Shown one piece after another: positions 32,221 through 44,334 of a DNA stretch of 64,000 nucleotides. The stretch's first letter is position 1. Every line of letters starts with the position of its first letter. Origin of the DNA: Symbiodinium natans (taxonomy: Eukaryota > Sar > Dinophyceae > Suessiales > Symbiodiniaceae). Where the stretch lies: NCBI GenBank assembly GCA_905221605.1, contig CAJNDS010002418.1, positions 251,953 to 315,952 on the forward strand, written 5' to 3'. The position numbers and the translations under genes are program-made. The notes beneath the pieces are model-generated. The model did not search any database, was not told where the DNA came from, and saw nothing but the letters and a program-made list of their open reading frames with translations.

Positions 32221-35200
32221 ATTCCGCGCACGCCCGCGGAGTACAGCAACTGTGTGTGGCCGTCAAGGTTCTATTTCAACCCCTTGGCTGATGCTCCCGG
32301 TACAGAGGTTCGATCGGCTTTCCTTAGCCAGTCGTACCCTTTTTCTGCCAATGACCGGTAAGGAGGATCGGGCAAAGTTCCCGTGGGCGCTGCCGAAGAA
32401 CCTTTGGCCAAAGGACGTTACCAGAAAGAAGTCTCTCAGCATGGATTCCGAAGGTGTCTGGCAGTTTCCAGGAAATTCCAGAGCTGGAGACAAACTGCAA
32501 AGCGCTTGGTAGTGTGATGCAGCAGGCTCCAGCACAACGATGCTCATACGAGTTATGCATAGTTATACTACTTGCTAGCAGTGCTGTTCAGTGGCAGTCC
32601 GACTCACTGAGCCAATCTGTAGGATGTGTGTTTGTGTGCTTTAGCCCTTGCATGTGAGGAAGGAGTGCAAATCTTCAAAGAACCTGTGTTCTGCGTACGT
32701 TGCCCGCAGGTAATTGGCCACCTTGGCAAGCAAGTGGATCGTGTCATGTCCAACAAGGTGCCTATTTGTGCGAATGTGCGGGTTGCGGTCGAGGTTCGAT
32801 GAAACTCGATGAAGAGAGCTAAAACGGTTCCACAGGTAAAAAGCTACACGGCGAATCTCGGAAAGACTCTGAGCTGGGTTCCTACGGGCCTCTGAGGCAA
32901 TGGCAAGGCTTATCGGGCTCGCATCCTGCCTTGCGAAGGTGAGACAGAAAAATGCAAAGGCCGTCTGCTTTACTACTTCCCTCCGAAGGCCAAGCTGTGC
33001 TGTGATGTGCTGTGATGTGCAGTGCCGCAGCTGCAAACCATGCAAACCTGCAGGAGGCTGGGGCAGCTCAGGAAGCCGTCCCAGAGGAGCCGGGCGGTTG
33101 CCAGAAACTTGGCCCTGGTGCAGCCTAGTGCAGCCTAGTGCAGCCCTTGAGGATGGATGGATCGGTTGGTCAGCATCTCAGTGCTCAGATTGCACAATTT
33201 GCACATTCGCCTTCAGCCTCGCCATCAAGCCAAGGCATAACGATTCTGGCTTCATGACCGGCCTAACCCCTGATATATATGTAACCCGGCCATGTACTGC
33301 TCGTGTCATGGAAGCCGAGGAGTGGGTCAGTTTAGATTCAACGAAAAACCATGTTCTGAGGTAGATGACAAAGACGTGCTTTCCCCAGTAGCCTCAGTAG
33401 CCTCCCTTTGCAAACGGCGATGCAGTGAATGCAGTGTCCGAGGGTGAGATGATTCCGAATCCGGATCCGGAAGGAGCCGGCTTATGGATTGTTGATCGTG
33501 ATGGTAGTGTGCTGACCTGAGACCATCTGAGACCCCCTCACAGATGTCACCTTTCTGGGGCGCGAATGCTCGCCCACAGGCAATCCGCGTGAGGATTCCC
33601 CCGGACTGCATGGCAATCCAAGTGGGTGAGTGTACGCAGGTCCGTGCCACAGCTCGAATGTCTGCAGTTTGGATCGCTGGTCAACATGTGTATAAACACT
33701 GCTCGGTAGGTTGTTCGAATGGTTTCGAAAGCATAGACTGTTGCTTCCGACGTGTACGTGATACATTTGTGAACAGAATCCTGGGGACGTGCCAACCGTC
33801 CTCAAAGTCTGATGGGCAGCGGTGTTGCTGGCTAGCAGAAGGACTTGTTGTGCCACCTGGTGATTGAGGTTGTGACTGGTGGTGAGTTCGTGGCCACTCC
33901 GCACTGCGTACGAGGTTGTCGGCCGCAGTACACCAGCGGGCGCAAGGCCTGCGAATCCTCGCGAAACCTGTGGTGGGGCTCTGTGGGGCTTGCTTGGACC
34001 CTGACGCAGGTTGCCAGAATAAGCTGCCCATGCTTTGTGGACACACACCCTTCCTTCGAGCTCAGGCCCGCATGTGCCACTTGCAAGTTCTTGCCGTCTC
34101 TTGTGGTGTGGCTGAGCACACCTGAGCATGCGCACAAGCATCAGCGTGTGCTGAGAGCAACATGCTTCCTGAGCTCCATCGGCCATAAAATAACGGGCAA
34201 AGGACAAAGGAAAGACGTGAGGGCAGTGTCAGAAAAGGGGGAAAGCTCGTGGCGAAGAGAGCAACTTGGAGTGGAGAGGATCGCATTATATGGGGGAGTG
34301 GAGTGCGCTAGCAACCGCTAGTAGAGAGAAGCGGTCTGTGTGGCAGAAAGGGGGGAGCGTGCGAGATCGCGCGCAGCGCGCGCGACACGATCTCAAGAGA
34401 GAAGGAGAGGAAGCAGAAAGAAGAAGAAGAAGAAAAAGAAGAATAAGAATATTAAGAAGAAGAAGCAGAAGAAGAAGAACTCTTCCTTCCTTCCTTCCTT
34501 CCTTCCTTCCTTCGCCTCGTGCGCACGCAACCCCCTCCAGCAATTGGAGAGGGCCGCACCTTTTCTTGTTTTTGCTTTCTTTGGGGCCTGGGGAGCCAAA
34601 AGACCGAAGGCTTTGTCTATATATATATATATATGTACATATCTCTATACACGGTTGAGAACTACATGAGCACTCCACGAGAACACTCTCCTCCCCAGAC
34701 GCGCTCCCACTCCAAGCTGCTCGCTCTCGCTCCGCTCTTTCTTCTGCTTCGCTCTCGCTCTCTGTATTATTATGATTATTGGAGAGAGCGTGCAAATGGG
34801 GCGCAAACAGACACTCAGACACTCAGACACTCAGACACTCAGACACTCAGACACTCAGACACTCAGACACTCAGACCTGATTGGCTTCGGATTCCGCTCC
34901 GGCTTCCGATTTTCGCCCTTCTGGTTCCCGAATTTTCTGTCGACCAGGTGAGGGCGTCTTCGTGCCAAAGTGCTTAGTCACTTCGACTTAGTCTCAAGCT
35001 GTCCAAGCTGTCCAGGATACCCGAGGGAATGTCTCGTGAGGAGGTGCTTGCGAAAGGCCCCTTGCAGAGTGGCCTGTGTAGCGTTTTGTGGGTCTGTGGC
35101 TGGAAGCTGAGAGTGAGAGAAGGCCTGTCTTCAAAAGTACCTCCTCTAGGTGAACGCTGGGAGCGGCTTGGAATGCAAGCTTGGTGTCGCCAACCCCGAC

Positions 35201-35428
35201 GTGCTTGTGAAATCTTCAGAATTCAGGCCAGGACAAAGCTTTGGTGACTTCCTGGGCTCGACCTTCCGCCGCTACTATGTCCCTGGCTCAGAAAACAATT
35301 GTCGGACTCTAGCCTGGGATATCCGGGCATTGCCACTTGTTGTGTGTCCACAGCAGTCCCGTGGTGACTCAGAGGACTGGGCCTTGAACAAGAGCGAGCC
35401 TCCTGAGAAGAAAGCGAAGACATCGTAG
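32221..35428 (+). CDS. 2-oxoglutarate/Fe(II)-dependent oxygenase (IPNS-like), exons
   Basis: The non-haem iron oxygenase family uses 2-oxoglutarate and O2 to oxidise small molecules. + strand exons carry the family's marks in order. 32221-32357: YSNCVWPSRFYFNPL, resembling the NxWP element, with donor GTAAGG. 32897-32938: AMARLIGLASCLAK, donor GTGAGA. About 33217-33280: KPRHNDSGFMTGLTPD, with His (33236) and Asp (33242) of the HxD iron motif. About 33426-33503: EGAGLWIVDRDG. About 33580-33625: IRVRIPPDCMAIQVG, donor GTGAGT. About 33839-33907: EVVTGGEFVATPHC, with the distal iron His at 33902. 34010-34073: ARISCPCFVDTHPSF, where R-x-S is the 2-oxoglutarate anchor. 35150-35428: FRPGQSFGDFLGSTFRRYY and a basic end, EKKAKTS. 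All three iron ligands and the cosubstrate Arg are present. Some junction phases do not close, so small exons are missing. Substrate unknown. Confidence 0.72.
32641..33045 (-). CDS. Antisense open frame, helical, uncertain
   Basis: 134 codons without a stop on the - strand, with protein-like composition (REVVKQTAFAFFCLTFARQD, HDTIHLLAKVANYLRATY). The pattern resembles alpha-helical repeat proteins. It overlaps the oxygenase exon at 32897-32938 and opposes every other gene here, so it is probably a chance frame or an old insertion. Confidence 0.2.
   Translation of the reverse strand: MHGLQLRHCTSQHITAQLGLRREVVKQTAFAFFCLTFARQDASPISLAIASEARRNPAQSLSEIRRVAFYLWNRFSSLHRVSSNLDRNPHIRTNRHLVGHDTIHLLAKVANYLRATYAEHRFFEDLHSFLTCKG
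34405..34514. repeat. Purine (GAA)n tract followed by (TTCC)n
   Basis: A GAAGAA-rich run switches at about 34481 to eight TTCC units, giving a purine/pyrimidine mirror boundary that could adopt unusual DNA structure. It lies in an intron of the oxygenase gene. Confidence 0.9.
34806..34876. repeat. (ACTCAGAC)n 8-bp tandem repeat
   Basis: About nine perfect copies of ACTCAGAC, in the intron before the last oxygenase exon. Confidence 0.95.
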
Positions 35429-36000
35429 CCGCGCGCGCTGTCCGCACCGGCTGTCCGCACCGCCCTGCAGCGGCCGCTGAATCGCCTGGTTGAGGTGATG
35501 CCCTGCGGCACCACGAAGCCCTGTTAAGCAGGACGTCTCCTTGCTCTGCCAGGTGTTTTGCAGAGCTGGGACTGTTAATTGTTAACGCCCAGCACCTTAC
35601 AGGGACCTGCTAGGGCAGGCCCTGACGTTGGCGCTGCCGTCTTTCAGAAAGTCGGCTGCTGAATAGCTTCATTCCCGTCGGAATTCGTGCTATTTTGCTA
35701 CTCCGACTGTTCCGAAAATCGTTGCCGCCGATTGCCAGCCGGTTTGCTTCCCTGCCATGAGTGGCAGGGGAGAGCTTGAAACTTTGAAGGTGCTTTTCGC
35801 CATTTTCGGCGAGAACTTGACAGGCTTGGGCGGGTGTATCGTTTGTGCTTCTGTTACATCCATCAGTGCATGGCCACAGAATTGGGGAAGACTTTGCACA
35901 CATCTCAGAGCCTTACTTGCCGTTCCCACAGTGTTGCAGGACTCATGCTCATGGAGCTGACGGACAATGATGTGGCTGGCAGCCCCTGCTACTTGTTGGT

Positions 36001-36016
36001 GGGGGGGGGGGGGGGG
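36001..36016. repeat. Poly-G run
   Basis: Sixteen consecutive G after GGT; a possible assembly weak point or quadruplex former. Confidence 0.95.
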
Positions 36017-36072
36017 CCGCGCCGAACACGTTTTGGCCGGGAATGGGCCACACTTTTGGTGGCTGTCAACTC

Positions 36073-36425
36073 CTAAGTTTCCACTAAGAGCATGCGTTTC
36101 CACACTTGTTGTGGCTCCTGTAAGCATGAGTTTCCACATTCTTTGTGGCTCTCAAAGCATGAGTGTCCCACATTTTGCCTGAAAGCATGATTTTCCACAT
36201 TCTGTGTGGCCCCCAAAGCACGAGTTGCCACATTAATTGTGGCTCTCAAAGCATGAGTTTCCATATTTTGTGTGGCTCCGAAAGCATGAGTTTCCACACC
36301 AAAGCACGAGTTTCCACGTTTTCTGTGGCCTTAAAGCATGAGTTTCCACATCTGTAGTTCCCCAAGGCTCGCAAAGCATAAGTTTCCCACATTTTGTGTC
36401 AGTTTCCACAGTTTTTGTGGCTCGG
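36073..36425. repeat. ~33-bp minisatellite (AAAGCATGAGTTTCCACA)
   Basis: About ten degenerate copies of a unit beginning AAAGCATGAGTTTCCACA and ending TTTGTGTGGCTC. Within each unit CCACA and TGTGG can pair, so each copy is a potential small hairpin. Confidence 0.85.
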
Positions 36426-37160
36426 GCAGATTGATGCGGAGAAGAGGCCCGAAGGGCTTAAGGTCATAGAGTTCGCACGCTTGAAGATGAGTTTCCACCA
36501 GTTTTTTCTACAAACCCGGCTCGAGTTTCCATAGGCTTTCCCGCATTCCGCAAACCCCGGCCCGAGTTTCCGCAAGTTTGGCCGCAAAGCCCGATTTCCC
36601 GCAAACTCAGACTTTGCATTCGAGTGGCACTCTGCGGTTTCCTGATTTTGCTGCAGAGAGCAACAACGCTCACACCAAGGCAGAGAGTCCTACGTTTTCC
36701 CAATCGGTTCTTCTTTTTCAGGTTCCTCCCGATCCGTGAGAGCAGAGAGCGGCCAGGTGCTGTGAGCCTCATCTCCTTCATCGTCCGCTGTGACCAGGCT
36801 TGGGGCTTGAGGTCCTCCCTTCAACTTCAAGTCTGAAATTGTTGAGGTTCTGCGTCTCTGAGGTTATGAATGACAGCTATGTAGCTCTGCTAGCTTGTAG
36901 TACTGTGTTCAAATCCTGGCGACTTTAAGCTTCCTAGACTTCACCTCTCTAGGCTTCTTGGTTTGTTCCCCTTGTTCCCCGCCCGACATGTGGAGCTGTT
37001 CGATTTTCAGGATGAAGTGGCGCGCGAATTATGTGACGCGACGTGCTCTGGACAGCAGGCAGTACAGTCTTGAAGCAGTACAACAATCAGGACAAAAGGC
37101 GGGCAGCTTTATTTACTAGAATCTGACTTGAACAGGCCAGCTTGCATAAGCTGCGGAGTC
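36426..37160. other. Stretch without a recognised gene
   Basis: Continues with sparse GAGTTTCC words from the minisatellite to about 36610, then unremarkable sequence. Confidence 0.4.
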
Positions 37161-37164
37161 TTAG

Positions 37165-37330
37165 GCAGGCAAGTGTGCCGGAATGTTGAGGCCAAAGAGG
37201 CTCAGGTGGGCAACTGTGCCTGAATGTTGCCTTAAGAAGCAGGGCAAGGTGAGCACCTGTACGTAAGTGTTGCCTTCATAAGTAGGGTAAAGAGGGCAAC
37301 CGTACCGGAATGTTGCCTTAGTAGCCAGTA
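37165..37330. repeat. ~43-bp minisatellite
   Basis: Four units beginning near 37168, 37208, 37252 and 37294, sharing GGGCAACTGTGCC and GAATGTTGCCTTA. Confidence 0.8.
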
Positions 37331-37609
37331 AAGCCTTCGATGTTGGCGGGCTCGACTGGCAGGGTGTCCGCCATCTGCGCGTTGACATTGTTTTCACCAC
37401 AATGGTCATATACAATCTGAGATTTTTGAAGATTCAGCATTTACGCCGCCATCGCGAGCAGTTTCCTTATGTACATGCGCTACTCAACCTTTTACATTTG
37501 GCGCGCCCCGTTGGCGGGTGCCTGCTGGTGGGCCCGCTTGCGCCCCATCTCAAGTTTCGTATGTTTCGGTGGGTCCCGGCTGCGGGGCAAAATGGGTGGT
37601 GACAAGGAT

Positions 37610-37990
37610 GGGCCATACTCGGTAAAAGTTTCATTTGCGACGTCCGCTGGCGGGGCTTGCGCCGCACGTGCTTCCCGGTGAAGGTTTCACGCTTGGCGGA
37701 GGGTGGGAATGCTGACAGGCACGCACCAACCCCATCTTACTGGTCTTTTTAACAGGGGCCTCGAGGTTTGCAAGTTCGCCCGCAAACGGTTCCCCGGTTG
37801 GCGTGCCTTGCAATGTTTTTGGCTGCACAAACAAACCACGCGGTCTATATGTAAAGGACCGAAGCGTAACGGTAAAGGTTTCATGCTGGGGGCCCCGCAG
37901 GCGGGGCCCTCTGACAGGCTTGCGTTGGGCCAAGCTTCGTCTCGCCGTTTACATGAGGGGAAAGGTTTCACCGTTGGCGGCCCCGCTCGG
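37610..37990. repeat. Scattered copies of GTAAAGGTTTCANGCTTGGCGG
   Basis: Four related copies near 37621, 37678, 37879 and 37960, each followed by a GGC-rich stretch (one is GGGGCCCCGCAGGCGGGGCCC, with palindromic halves). Confidence 0.55.
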
Positions 37991-38764
37991 CCACAGACTC
38001 GTAGAACTTTGAGCCAGAAGTTATGTGGGGTCTTTTGAAGCCAAGTTCTTTTCAGGGTTTGATTTACGATTGCCTGAAGCTATAAAGCCCGAAGCTTTTC
38101 TGTTTTTTCGGAATATGTCGGTGGCAACATGTTGCAACAAACCCTCTCCCGAATCTGCCGTTATACAGCCTCCACCAGACTCAGAAAATTAAACCGCAAG
38201 AAGCACTTAATGCTAGGCCATGCCTTGTCTTCTTCCACCGCAGCTGAAATGGACAATGCGATCTGCTGCCCAAGAAGCCTTAACCTTGTTCTCCAACTTG
38301 GTTCCATCGGGCCAGAAATTCTGAAGCAACCTTAAACCATTGATGTTCGAAGTGGTAATTTGTCTCATTGTGCGTTTTGTAGTTTTGGTGGAGGCGCCCT
38401 TCGAGATGCAGTCCGCAGCGGGGCAGTGCTTGGTTCAGCTGACCACGGCGGACTCAGTGTTCCTGTCGAAGACAGATGCAGGCAGTGCTGGGCAGCGCTG
38501 GCAGCGCAGCCACGAAATACCCAACTCCCGCGAGTCAAGAATGGGACAAGTTTTGGTAGGTGGTGATGATTGGCAGAATGAGCAAATTGCCAAGCTCACC
38601 AGTATGCTGAATCGCTCTTGCCTCAAGCATGCTGAAGTCGAGTGAATGTGATTGATTGACCAAGTGTACGAAGAAGGTCATGTGAATGGCTTGATTCAGG
38701 CGTGTGAGGGAGTTGCTCCATGCCAACTTTGTTGCACTCTGCTCTCTGCTCCTCGTCTCACAAG

Positions 38765-38848
38765 GGCATTATCCAGTTCGACATAGTGGAAGCTTTCGGC
38801 CGCTGCATCTGCCAGCACCAAATGAGCCTGGAACATAAACTGCCAGAG
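38765..38848 (+). CDS. Exon of unknown protein
   Basis: After CTCACAAG the frame reads GIIQFDIVEAFGRCICQHQM and then SLEHKLPE. Further possible exons follow: LYMRLLDVCFVV near 38855 and RTDIIVKYFLTTVRGLSHGD near 38940. An upstream open segment (38375-38640) may also belong. The composition looks coding; no family recognised. Confidence 0.4.
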
Positions 38849-39239
38849 TCTACATGCGTCTGCTGGATGTCTGCTTCGTGGTGAGAAAGCACAGCGCTGA
38901 TTGTTCTTGGAAGACGTCTTGTGGCCCAGGTCACTCGCGGACGGACATCATCGTCAAGTACTTCCTCACTACGGTGCGGGGTCTCAGCCATGGAGACAGC
39001 ACTGCAGCACAAAGGCTTTCCATTGAAAGGTGCTTCTAGATTTCTTGAAGAGACGATGTTGGAACTCCTAGGTATTACTCAAGACGGCTTAGGCATTGGG
39101 GTCTTCCCAATTCCCAAGTATGTTTTCCAATCTTTGTTGTTGCTAATCGAATGCCCGTCCACTACTCTCTCCAGAACGACTCGTAAGGGAGCATTCTGTG
39201 AAATTTACGGTAGAGTCTCCTTTTCGTAGACTACGAACA

Positions 39240-40230
39240 AGCACAATGAAACAAATTCTTCCTTCGGACAAATAAAGCACATCAAAAAATGTTTTTCAGG
39301 GTTTAGGATGAAAACAGCATCTTCGCACAAACAAAAGATGCATTGGAAATCCCGAGAAAACGCACCAGAATACACATTTTTTTGCAGGAGACACGTCCGA
39401 AAGGTCAAGAACGTAGATGCTCCCAGATGTTAAAGTTCGATCCTTTTGGACAGGTTTTCAAGAGAGAAGGCTTGTAGGCATGTCCATTTTGCAGCTCTGT
39501 GCACCTAAGAACGTTATGGGCGCTCGCGACGTCATGAGCGCTCGCGTGCTAGCGCACGTGTGCATGTGTGTGTATATATATAGATAGATGTGTGTGTCTT
39601 TGTTCCCCGCCAAAAAGGAATCCTTGCATACATGCTTGGAGGGTTTTTACACAAGAGAATTGTATCGGCCCATTCTTCAGAGGGTACAGAAAGCCGATTG
39701 CTTTGGCTGCCTCGCTTCACAATACGCTTCTCTGGAAAACCACTTGGGCAGTCCTTCTTGTAACCCCTGATTGGAATTTGTCCAAGAAATGTCGGAACCA
39801 CAGAGGCTGGACGCGTGTCCACGCAACCTTCCTGCTTGCATCCGAAGCTGCTCACAGACATTCCGTGGCACTTTGTATACTTCTCGTTATTTCCAGGGGT
39901 GGTCCGGATAGATACGTCGATAGATGCTCACCTCCCGGGGCCTGCTTACACCTCGAATCCCTTATCGTCCCTACAAATCCCAGGTGCAGGGGTGCAGAGC
40001 ACCTTTGTTCGCCTCTTTCTGCAACCCAAACCCTATGGCTTTTTGCTTCTTTCTAGAGCCGAAGCCCGTGTCAGCCCTTCAAATCCAAAATGCTATAGCC
40101 AAGTATAGCCAAGTTTGCCTGCTTGCGGAACCCTTACGGCTGCAACCTGACGTCCAAAGCTACTCCCGGAGAAAGAATACCCGCAAAAAGAACCACCTTC
40201 AGCCCTTATTCTTCAATTCAGTTTTATTCA
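39240..40230. other. Stretch without a recognised gene
   Basis: A short TATATATATAGATAGATG run near 39575 and otherwise unremarkable DNA. Confidence 0.4.
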
Positions 40231-40239
40231 CATATTGAA

Positions 40240-40830
40240 TAAAGCCCCGAGTCCAAGGCTTAAGATTCAAGATGTCTGGGAAACTTTGCCTGGCATGTTG
40301 AATCTTGGATCTGGCCCTGAATTCAGAGTATGAACAAAGCTGACTAAATATGAATAAGGACCGGTACAGTAAAGGCTTCAAGATGCCAGGGAAGCTTTGC
40401 CTGGCATCCTGAATCTTGAATCTCGGATCCGGGGCCTGATCAACGTTTGAATCAGAATTAACCACATGAATAGGCAATGATGATTCCCTCCTCCCTCCCA
40501 AAGCCCACCATGTTGAAACCTTGACCGTAGGTTTTGGGGGGTACCATACCACCCCCGCCCCCCCACCCCCCCACCAACGTATCCGTACGCAAGAACAAGC
40601 ATCCCATCCAAGATCCAAAATCCAGATTGAAGATGTCGAAAGATTCCAAGGGCCCAAGGTCCAAGATTCCAAGGGCCCAAGATCCAAGATGCAAGGTGTT
40701 GAAGGCCAAGGATCCAAGCTCCAATCAGCTTGGGTACTGGATCTTCGACCTTGGATCTTTAACTCCCTGGCCTTTGGGAGAAGTCTTTGGGTCTTGAATG
40801 TTTTGGATCTTGCATCCTGGATCTTGGATT
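40240..40830. repeat. Palindromic AAGATCCAAGAT/ATCTTGGATCTT repeats
   Basis: Two neighbouring elements. 40240-40450 contains two similar cores (AAGATTCAAGATGTCTGGGA and TTCAAGATGCCAGGGAAGC, each followed by CTTTGCCTGGCAT and ATCTTG). 40600-40830 has AAGATCCAAAATCC and CAAGATCCAAGATGC facing ATCTTGCATCCTGGATCTTG. They resemble the element at 19360-19545. Confidence 0.6.
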
Positions 40831-41623
40831 TGGGTGAGGGAGATAGCATATGGGATGCATACCTGCCCTCATCAAGTTTATACAAACTTAGAGTACCACA
40901 AGGTGACAACCCAAATACCTTTTAGAGATGAGAATGAAATGTGATTATCATGCTATACGCATATAACCACATATAGGGCGCAGTCTTAAGGTGATTCAGT
41001 TGTCTAGCATTTGCATTCAACACGCAGAGTCGGCTCAGCAACCCGATAACTTGTTGTAGAACTCTGCTCAAAGTAAGCATTAGATCTCAAGTGAATCTAG
41101 TAAGTCTGTTCGTTTGAATATCCAAACTGAAGGTCCATTGTAGATCTCAGAAAGGCCTACTATGTAAATGGCCGGGAATACTAGAAGAGCATGAAGGACA
41201 GCTACTGTGGGGGCAGCCGGTCGAGACGAAGACCCCACAAAACGCAGCGGCTCCGGCTTCAGATTTTGTGTTCAAAGATGCAATTTGTTATTGAATATTG
41301 AGTTTGCACTTTTAGTTGTGGCATAAACTCTCTGCCATTAAAGCATTCGGTCGGTTGCTGTCTTGGCATTCTAAGTACTGGGACTGGACCCCAGTCATTG
41401 ATATTGGTCGAATTAGCTATGGCTCTTACACTCTTATCCTGAAAACAGTTTCTACGTTAGAAAAGGAATCGGATTAGCCCCCAGATGCAAACATAGCTGG
41501 CGGCTGGATACACCAATTAAGTTGAATGGACATTTCACGAACCGCTTCATGAACTGTATTTTGCTGATTTTTTGTGCCCCACCACAACCTAAAAATTGTC
41601 TTCAAGAAAGGCAAGATCATGTA

Positions 41624-41689
41624 TATGTATATATATATATACATATATATATATATGTCTGTGTACATGTATATATGTATGTGTATACA

Positions 41690-41743
<54 letters not shown>

Positions 41744-41746
41744 CAT
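41624..41746. repeat. (TATATG)n/(TA)n microsatellite
   Basis: Alternating TA and then about ten GTATAT units. Confidence 0.95.
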
Positions 41747-42620
41747 ATATCCATATCTTGCTGCCGTGCGAGTATATGTGTAAAGCAACCTCTTTAGCCC
41801 TTTAATCGAAACATGGGCATACTCAACGAATCCTGTGTGAGTCTACTGTCGAAGATTCATGTAAGATTCGTTAAAGCCGTGCAATACAAAGCACAACCGA
41901 ACAACCAACAGTAAGAACGAATTATAAGAAACTACATTGAACTTAACAACTATGACAGAAGTTGTGAACCATTGCGGAAATAGACGAAGGCACGGATGGA
42001 AGGGGGGTTACCACAACTACAACCGCATATATACAGATACAAATACTCGTGTGCTCGCAATCAGAGCAAGAATGGCACATGGAGAGCGCCACGCTGAGAT
42101 CCACAACTGTCTCCTGTACTGCTCTGCCAACCAGAAGAAGCTCAGGCCTGCCAAATCTTTGATCCCGGTTGAGGGTTCAGGGTTTAGGCTTTTGGGTTCA
42201 GGGCTCTTGCATTCTTAGCGCTTCTCGCACCCACCTTTTGGGGTCGAGGCAGCACCTTGCAACGCAGAGCACCATTGTCCAGGCACGCTGGTGTAGTGCT
42301 GTGTACACTGCGTAGAGGGTTAGAAAAGGCATGAGGAAGCTGACCCCTGAAGGATATCATGATTCCCTACGTTTACAACATCCTCCCAGCCTTGTTTGAC
42401 AATCCCGCGGTCTCAAGCTCAGTTGCAATGCAAGCCTCGTGCAGTGGGCATGCGCATGCGGCGCATCCCTGTTTTGTGGCACGGCTCCGCACCTGATTTG
42501 CACGTGTTTGTGCAGTGTGGCCCTGCGCTGATCGAGTGGCAGAACCTGAAGGCACCACTTGGAGCTTGGTCCGTGACATCCTGTGGCAGCAAGTCAGCTA
42601 GTCTGGAGGCCACATTGCAG

Positions 42621-43092
42621 ACCTTTGTCGTCGTCACCTTCAACATCAACGCTCGGAGCCATAGGGCTGTGAGAATCGACCCCAGCCGGCCTGAGTCCTT
42701 CTCTGGAAGGTCTGCATGCGCACTCCCTCCGAGGTTTTCCGGCCACACTTGAGGGACTCGGACATGATCCCCAAAATCTGCGAGGCGACCAACACAACTG
42801 CTCTGCAGCTGTCTGCAGCATCCTGTGAGCTAAGCGGTAAGCCCGGAGCTGTGAAGGGGCTCCTGTGCTGCAAGCCAAGGTGCCTCGCATCCTCACTCAC
42901 ATCTCCATGCTAGAGTTGCTGGCATCCATCTGAGTGAAACTGAGAGACAGGCCAGAGCTGGTGATAGGTCATCTCGGTATTCAGGTCAAAATGGCCATTA
43001 ATGTGGACTACCCCAAGGGCCCGTCTTGCCCCAAGTTGCTTTTGAATGCGCAGCGTGACAGCAGAATTCTTCAAGATTTACAGAGCAGCTGA
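42621..43092 (+). CDS. Three consecutive exons of an unknown protein
   Basis: 42621 to about 42702 reads TFVVVTFNINARSHRAVRID. 42734-42836 reads VFRPHLRDSDMIPKICEATN, then TTALQLSAASCELSG, and ends at a strong donor G|GTAAGC. 42985-43092 reads VKMAINVDYPKGPSCPKLLL and stops at TGA (43090). All three begin after AG and read as normal globular protein. I do not recognise a domain. Confidence 0.45.
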
Positions 43093-44334
43093 CAAGGTAT
43101 TGCGACAAGCTTACGCAGATGCTCCAGGTGCAGAGCATGGCGCATCCCGCTCATGATATCGTTCCGCGACGTGAAACATGAACGCAGGCAGCCTTCGAGC
43201 AACTGCCGCCAGAGAGCCAGGTGCAAAATTTTATTCCGCTCGGAAAACATATGCATTCCTGGCATGATCCGGCATGCCCTGCGTTCCGTGTAAGTGCAGT
43301 GGAGCCTCGCACTTCAGTCACGCTGGCAAGCTGCAGGTTCGACTGCAAAGGCGGATGACCTGCGAGCAGAGCATGCGTCTTCCCTTTTCGAGATCCTCTG
43401 TCAAGGCCCATCACTGGAAGAAAGGGACGGAAGGAGTGGGAACTGAGAAGGAACATCGGATTTTCCTTTGCTATTGCTTGGGCACGAGCCGAAAGGCTGT
43501 TGAGCTTCTCTCCTTTGCCTTTGGGAGTCCAGAGGCCAGGACCACACCCACCATGATCTTGAGTGCATCTCTGCGACAGTGCATGGCAGGCAACATGTGT
43601 AGTAAGATTTGTGCATGTGCTGGTTGTAAAGAAAACTTTTGCTACGACCTCTGTTGCCCATGGCTGCCCCTTTCTTCTTCAAGCTGCATCCGGGGTTGCC
43701 CCGCAAGCTTTTTGTCCGTGTCTTCAAGGCGTCGCCGGAAGCAGCGGCTGCCAACAAATCAACCAAGCAGCGCAAATGGAAGAACGCCAAGAACAAGGAG
43801 CCATCACTGTCACCTTTGGTGCCTTCTCTTCGCCTTGTGTCAAGAGCCATATCTGCCAGGCGAGGAGAAGAAAGAAGCTCTTCTCAATGCAGGTAACCGT
43901 GTTGAGCCCGGCATCGCGTATTCGCACGGTCCTCGAGAAGTGCAGGCCTCGAATAAGAATGGGGAAGAGCCAGAAGCCGACGACGAGCAGGGCGAGGCGA
44001 TCAGCTCAAACAGCAATTCCTCCGTAATCCGCTCTGATTGCTGATGCTGGTGCATCAGGAGTCCGAAGATGACATGCCCCCGTTGGTCGTCGCCTGAACT
44101 CCTTTGCTGTGCGAGTGCCGCGTCAACATTTGCCCTGCAGCATGTTGTGCCCTTGTGCCTGGCGACTGAACTTCTGCACTGAGATTCCTGGCGATGAATG
44201 GGAAGCCCATCTTGGCACGGCTGATGAGGTCACCCGAGTTGTAGCATCAAATCTGCCTGGATGTTCTGCACCTTTTGCGTGGCAGGCTGGGGTTCCACAG
44301 AAGGCGGTCTGCCAGCTCAGTGGCACGAAGCCTG

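Noticed and set aside
34266-34822. Lys/Arg- and Leu-rich frames on both strands
   Set aside because: They arise from the GAA and TTCC simple repeats.
34806-34876. Possible CRISPR-like array
   Set aside because: It is a perfect 8-bp microsatellite without spacers, in a eukaryotic intron.
36860-36925. tRNA-like TTCAAATCC
   Set aside because: The T-stem does not pair and no acceptor stem is present.
43274-44044. 256-codon + strand frame
   Set aside because: Composition and several competing open frames suggest a chance frame. Only small parts, if any, would be exons.
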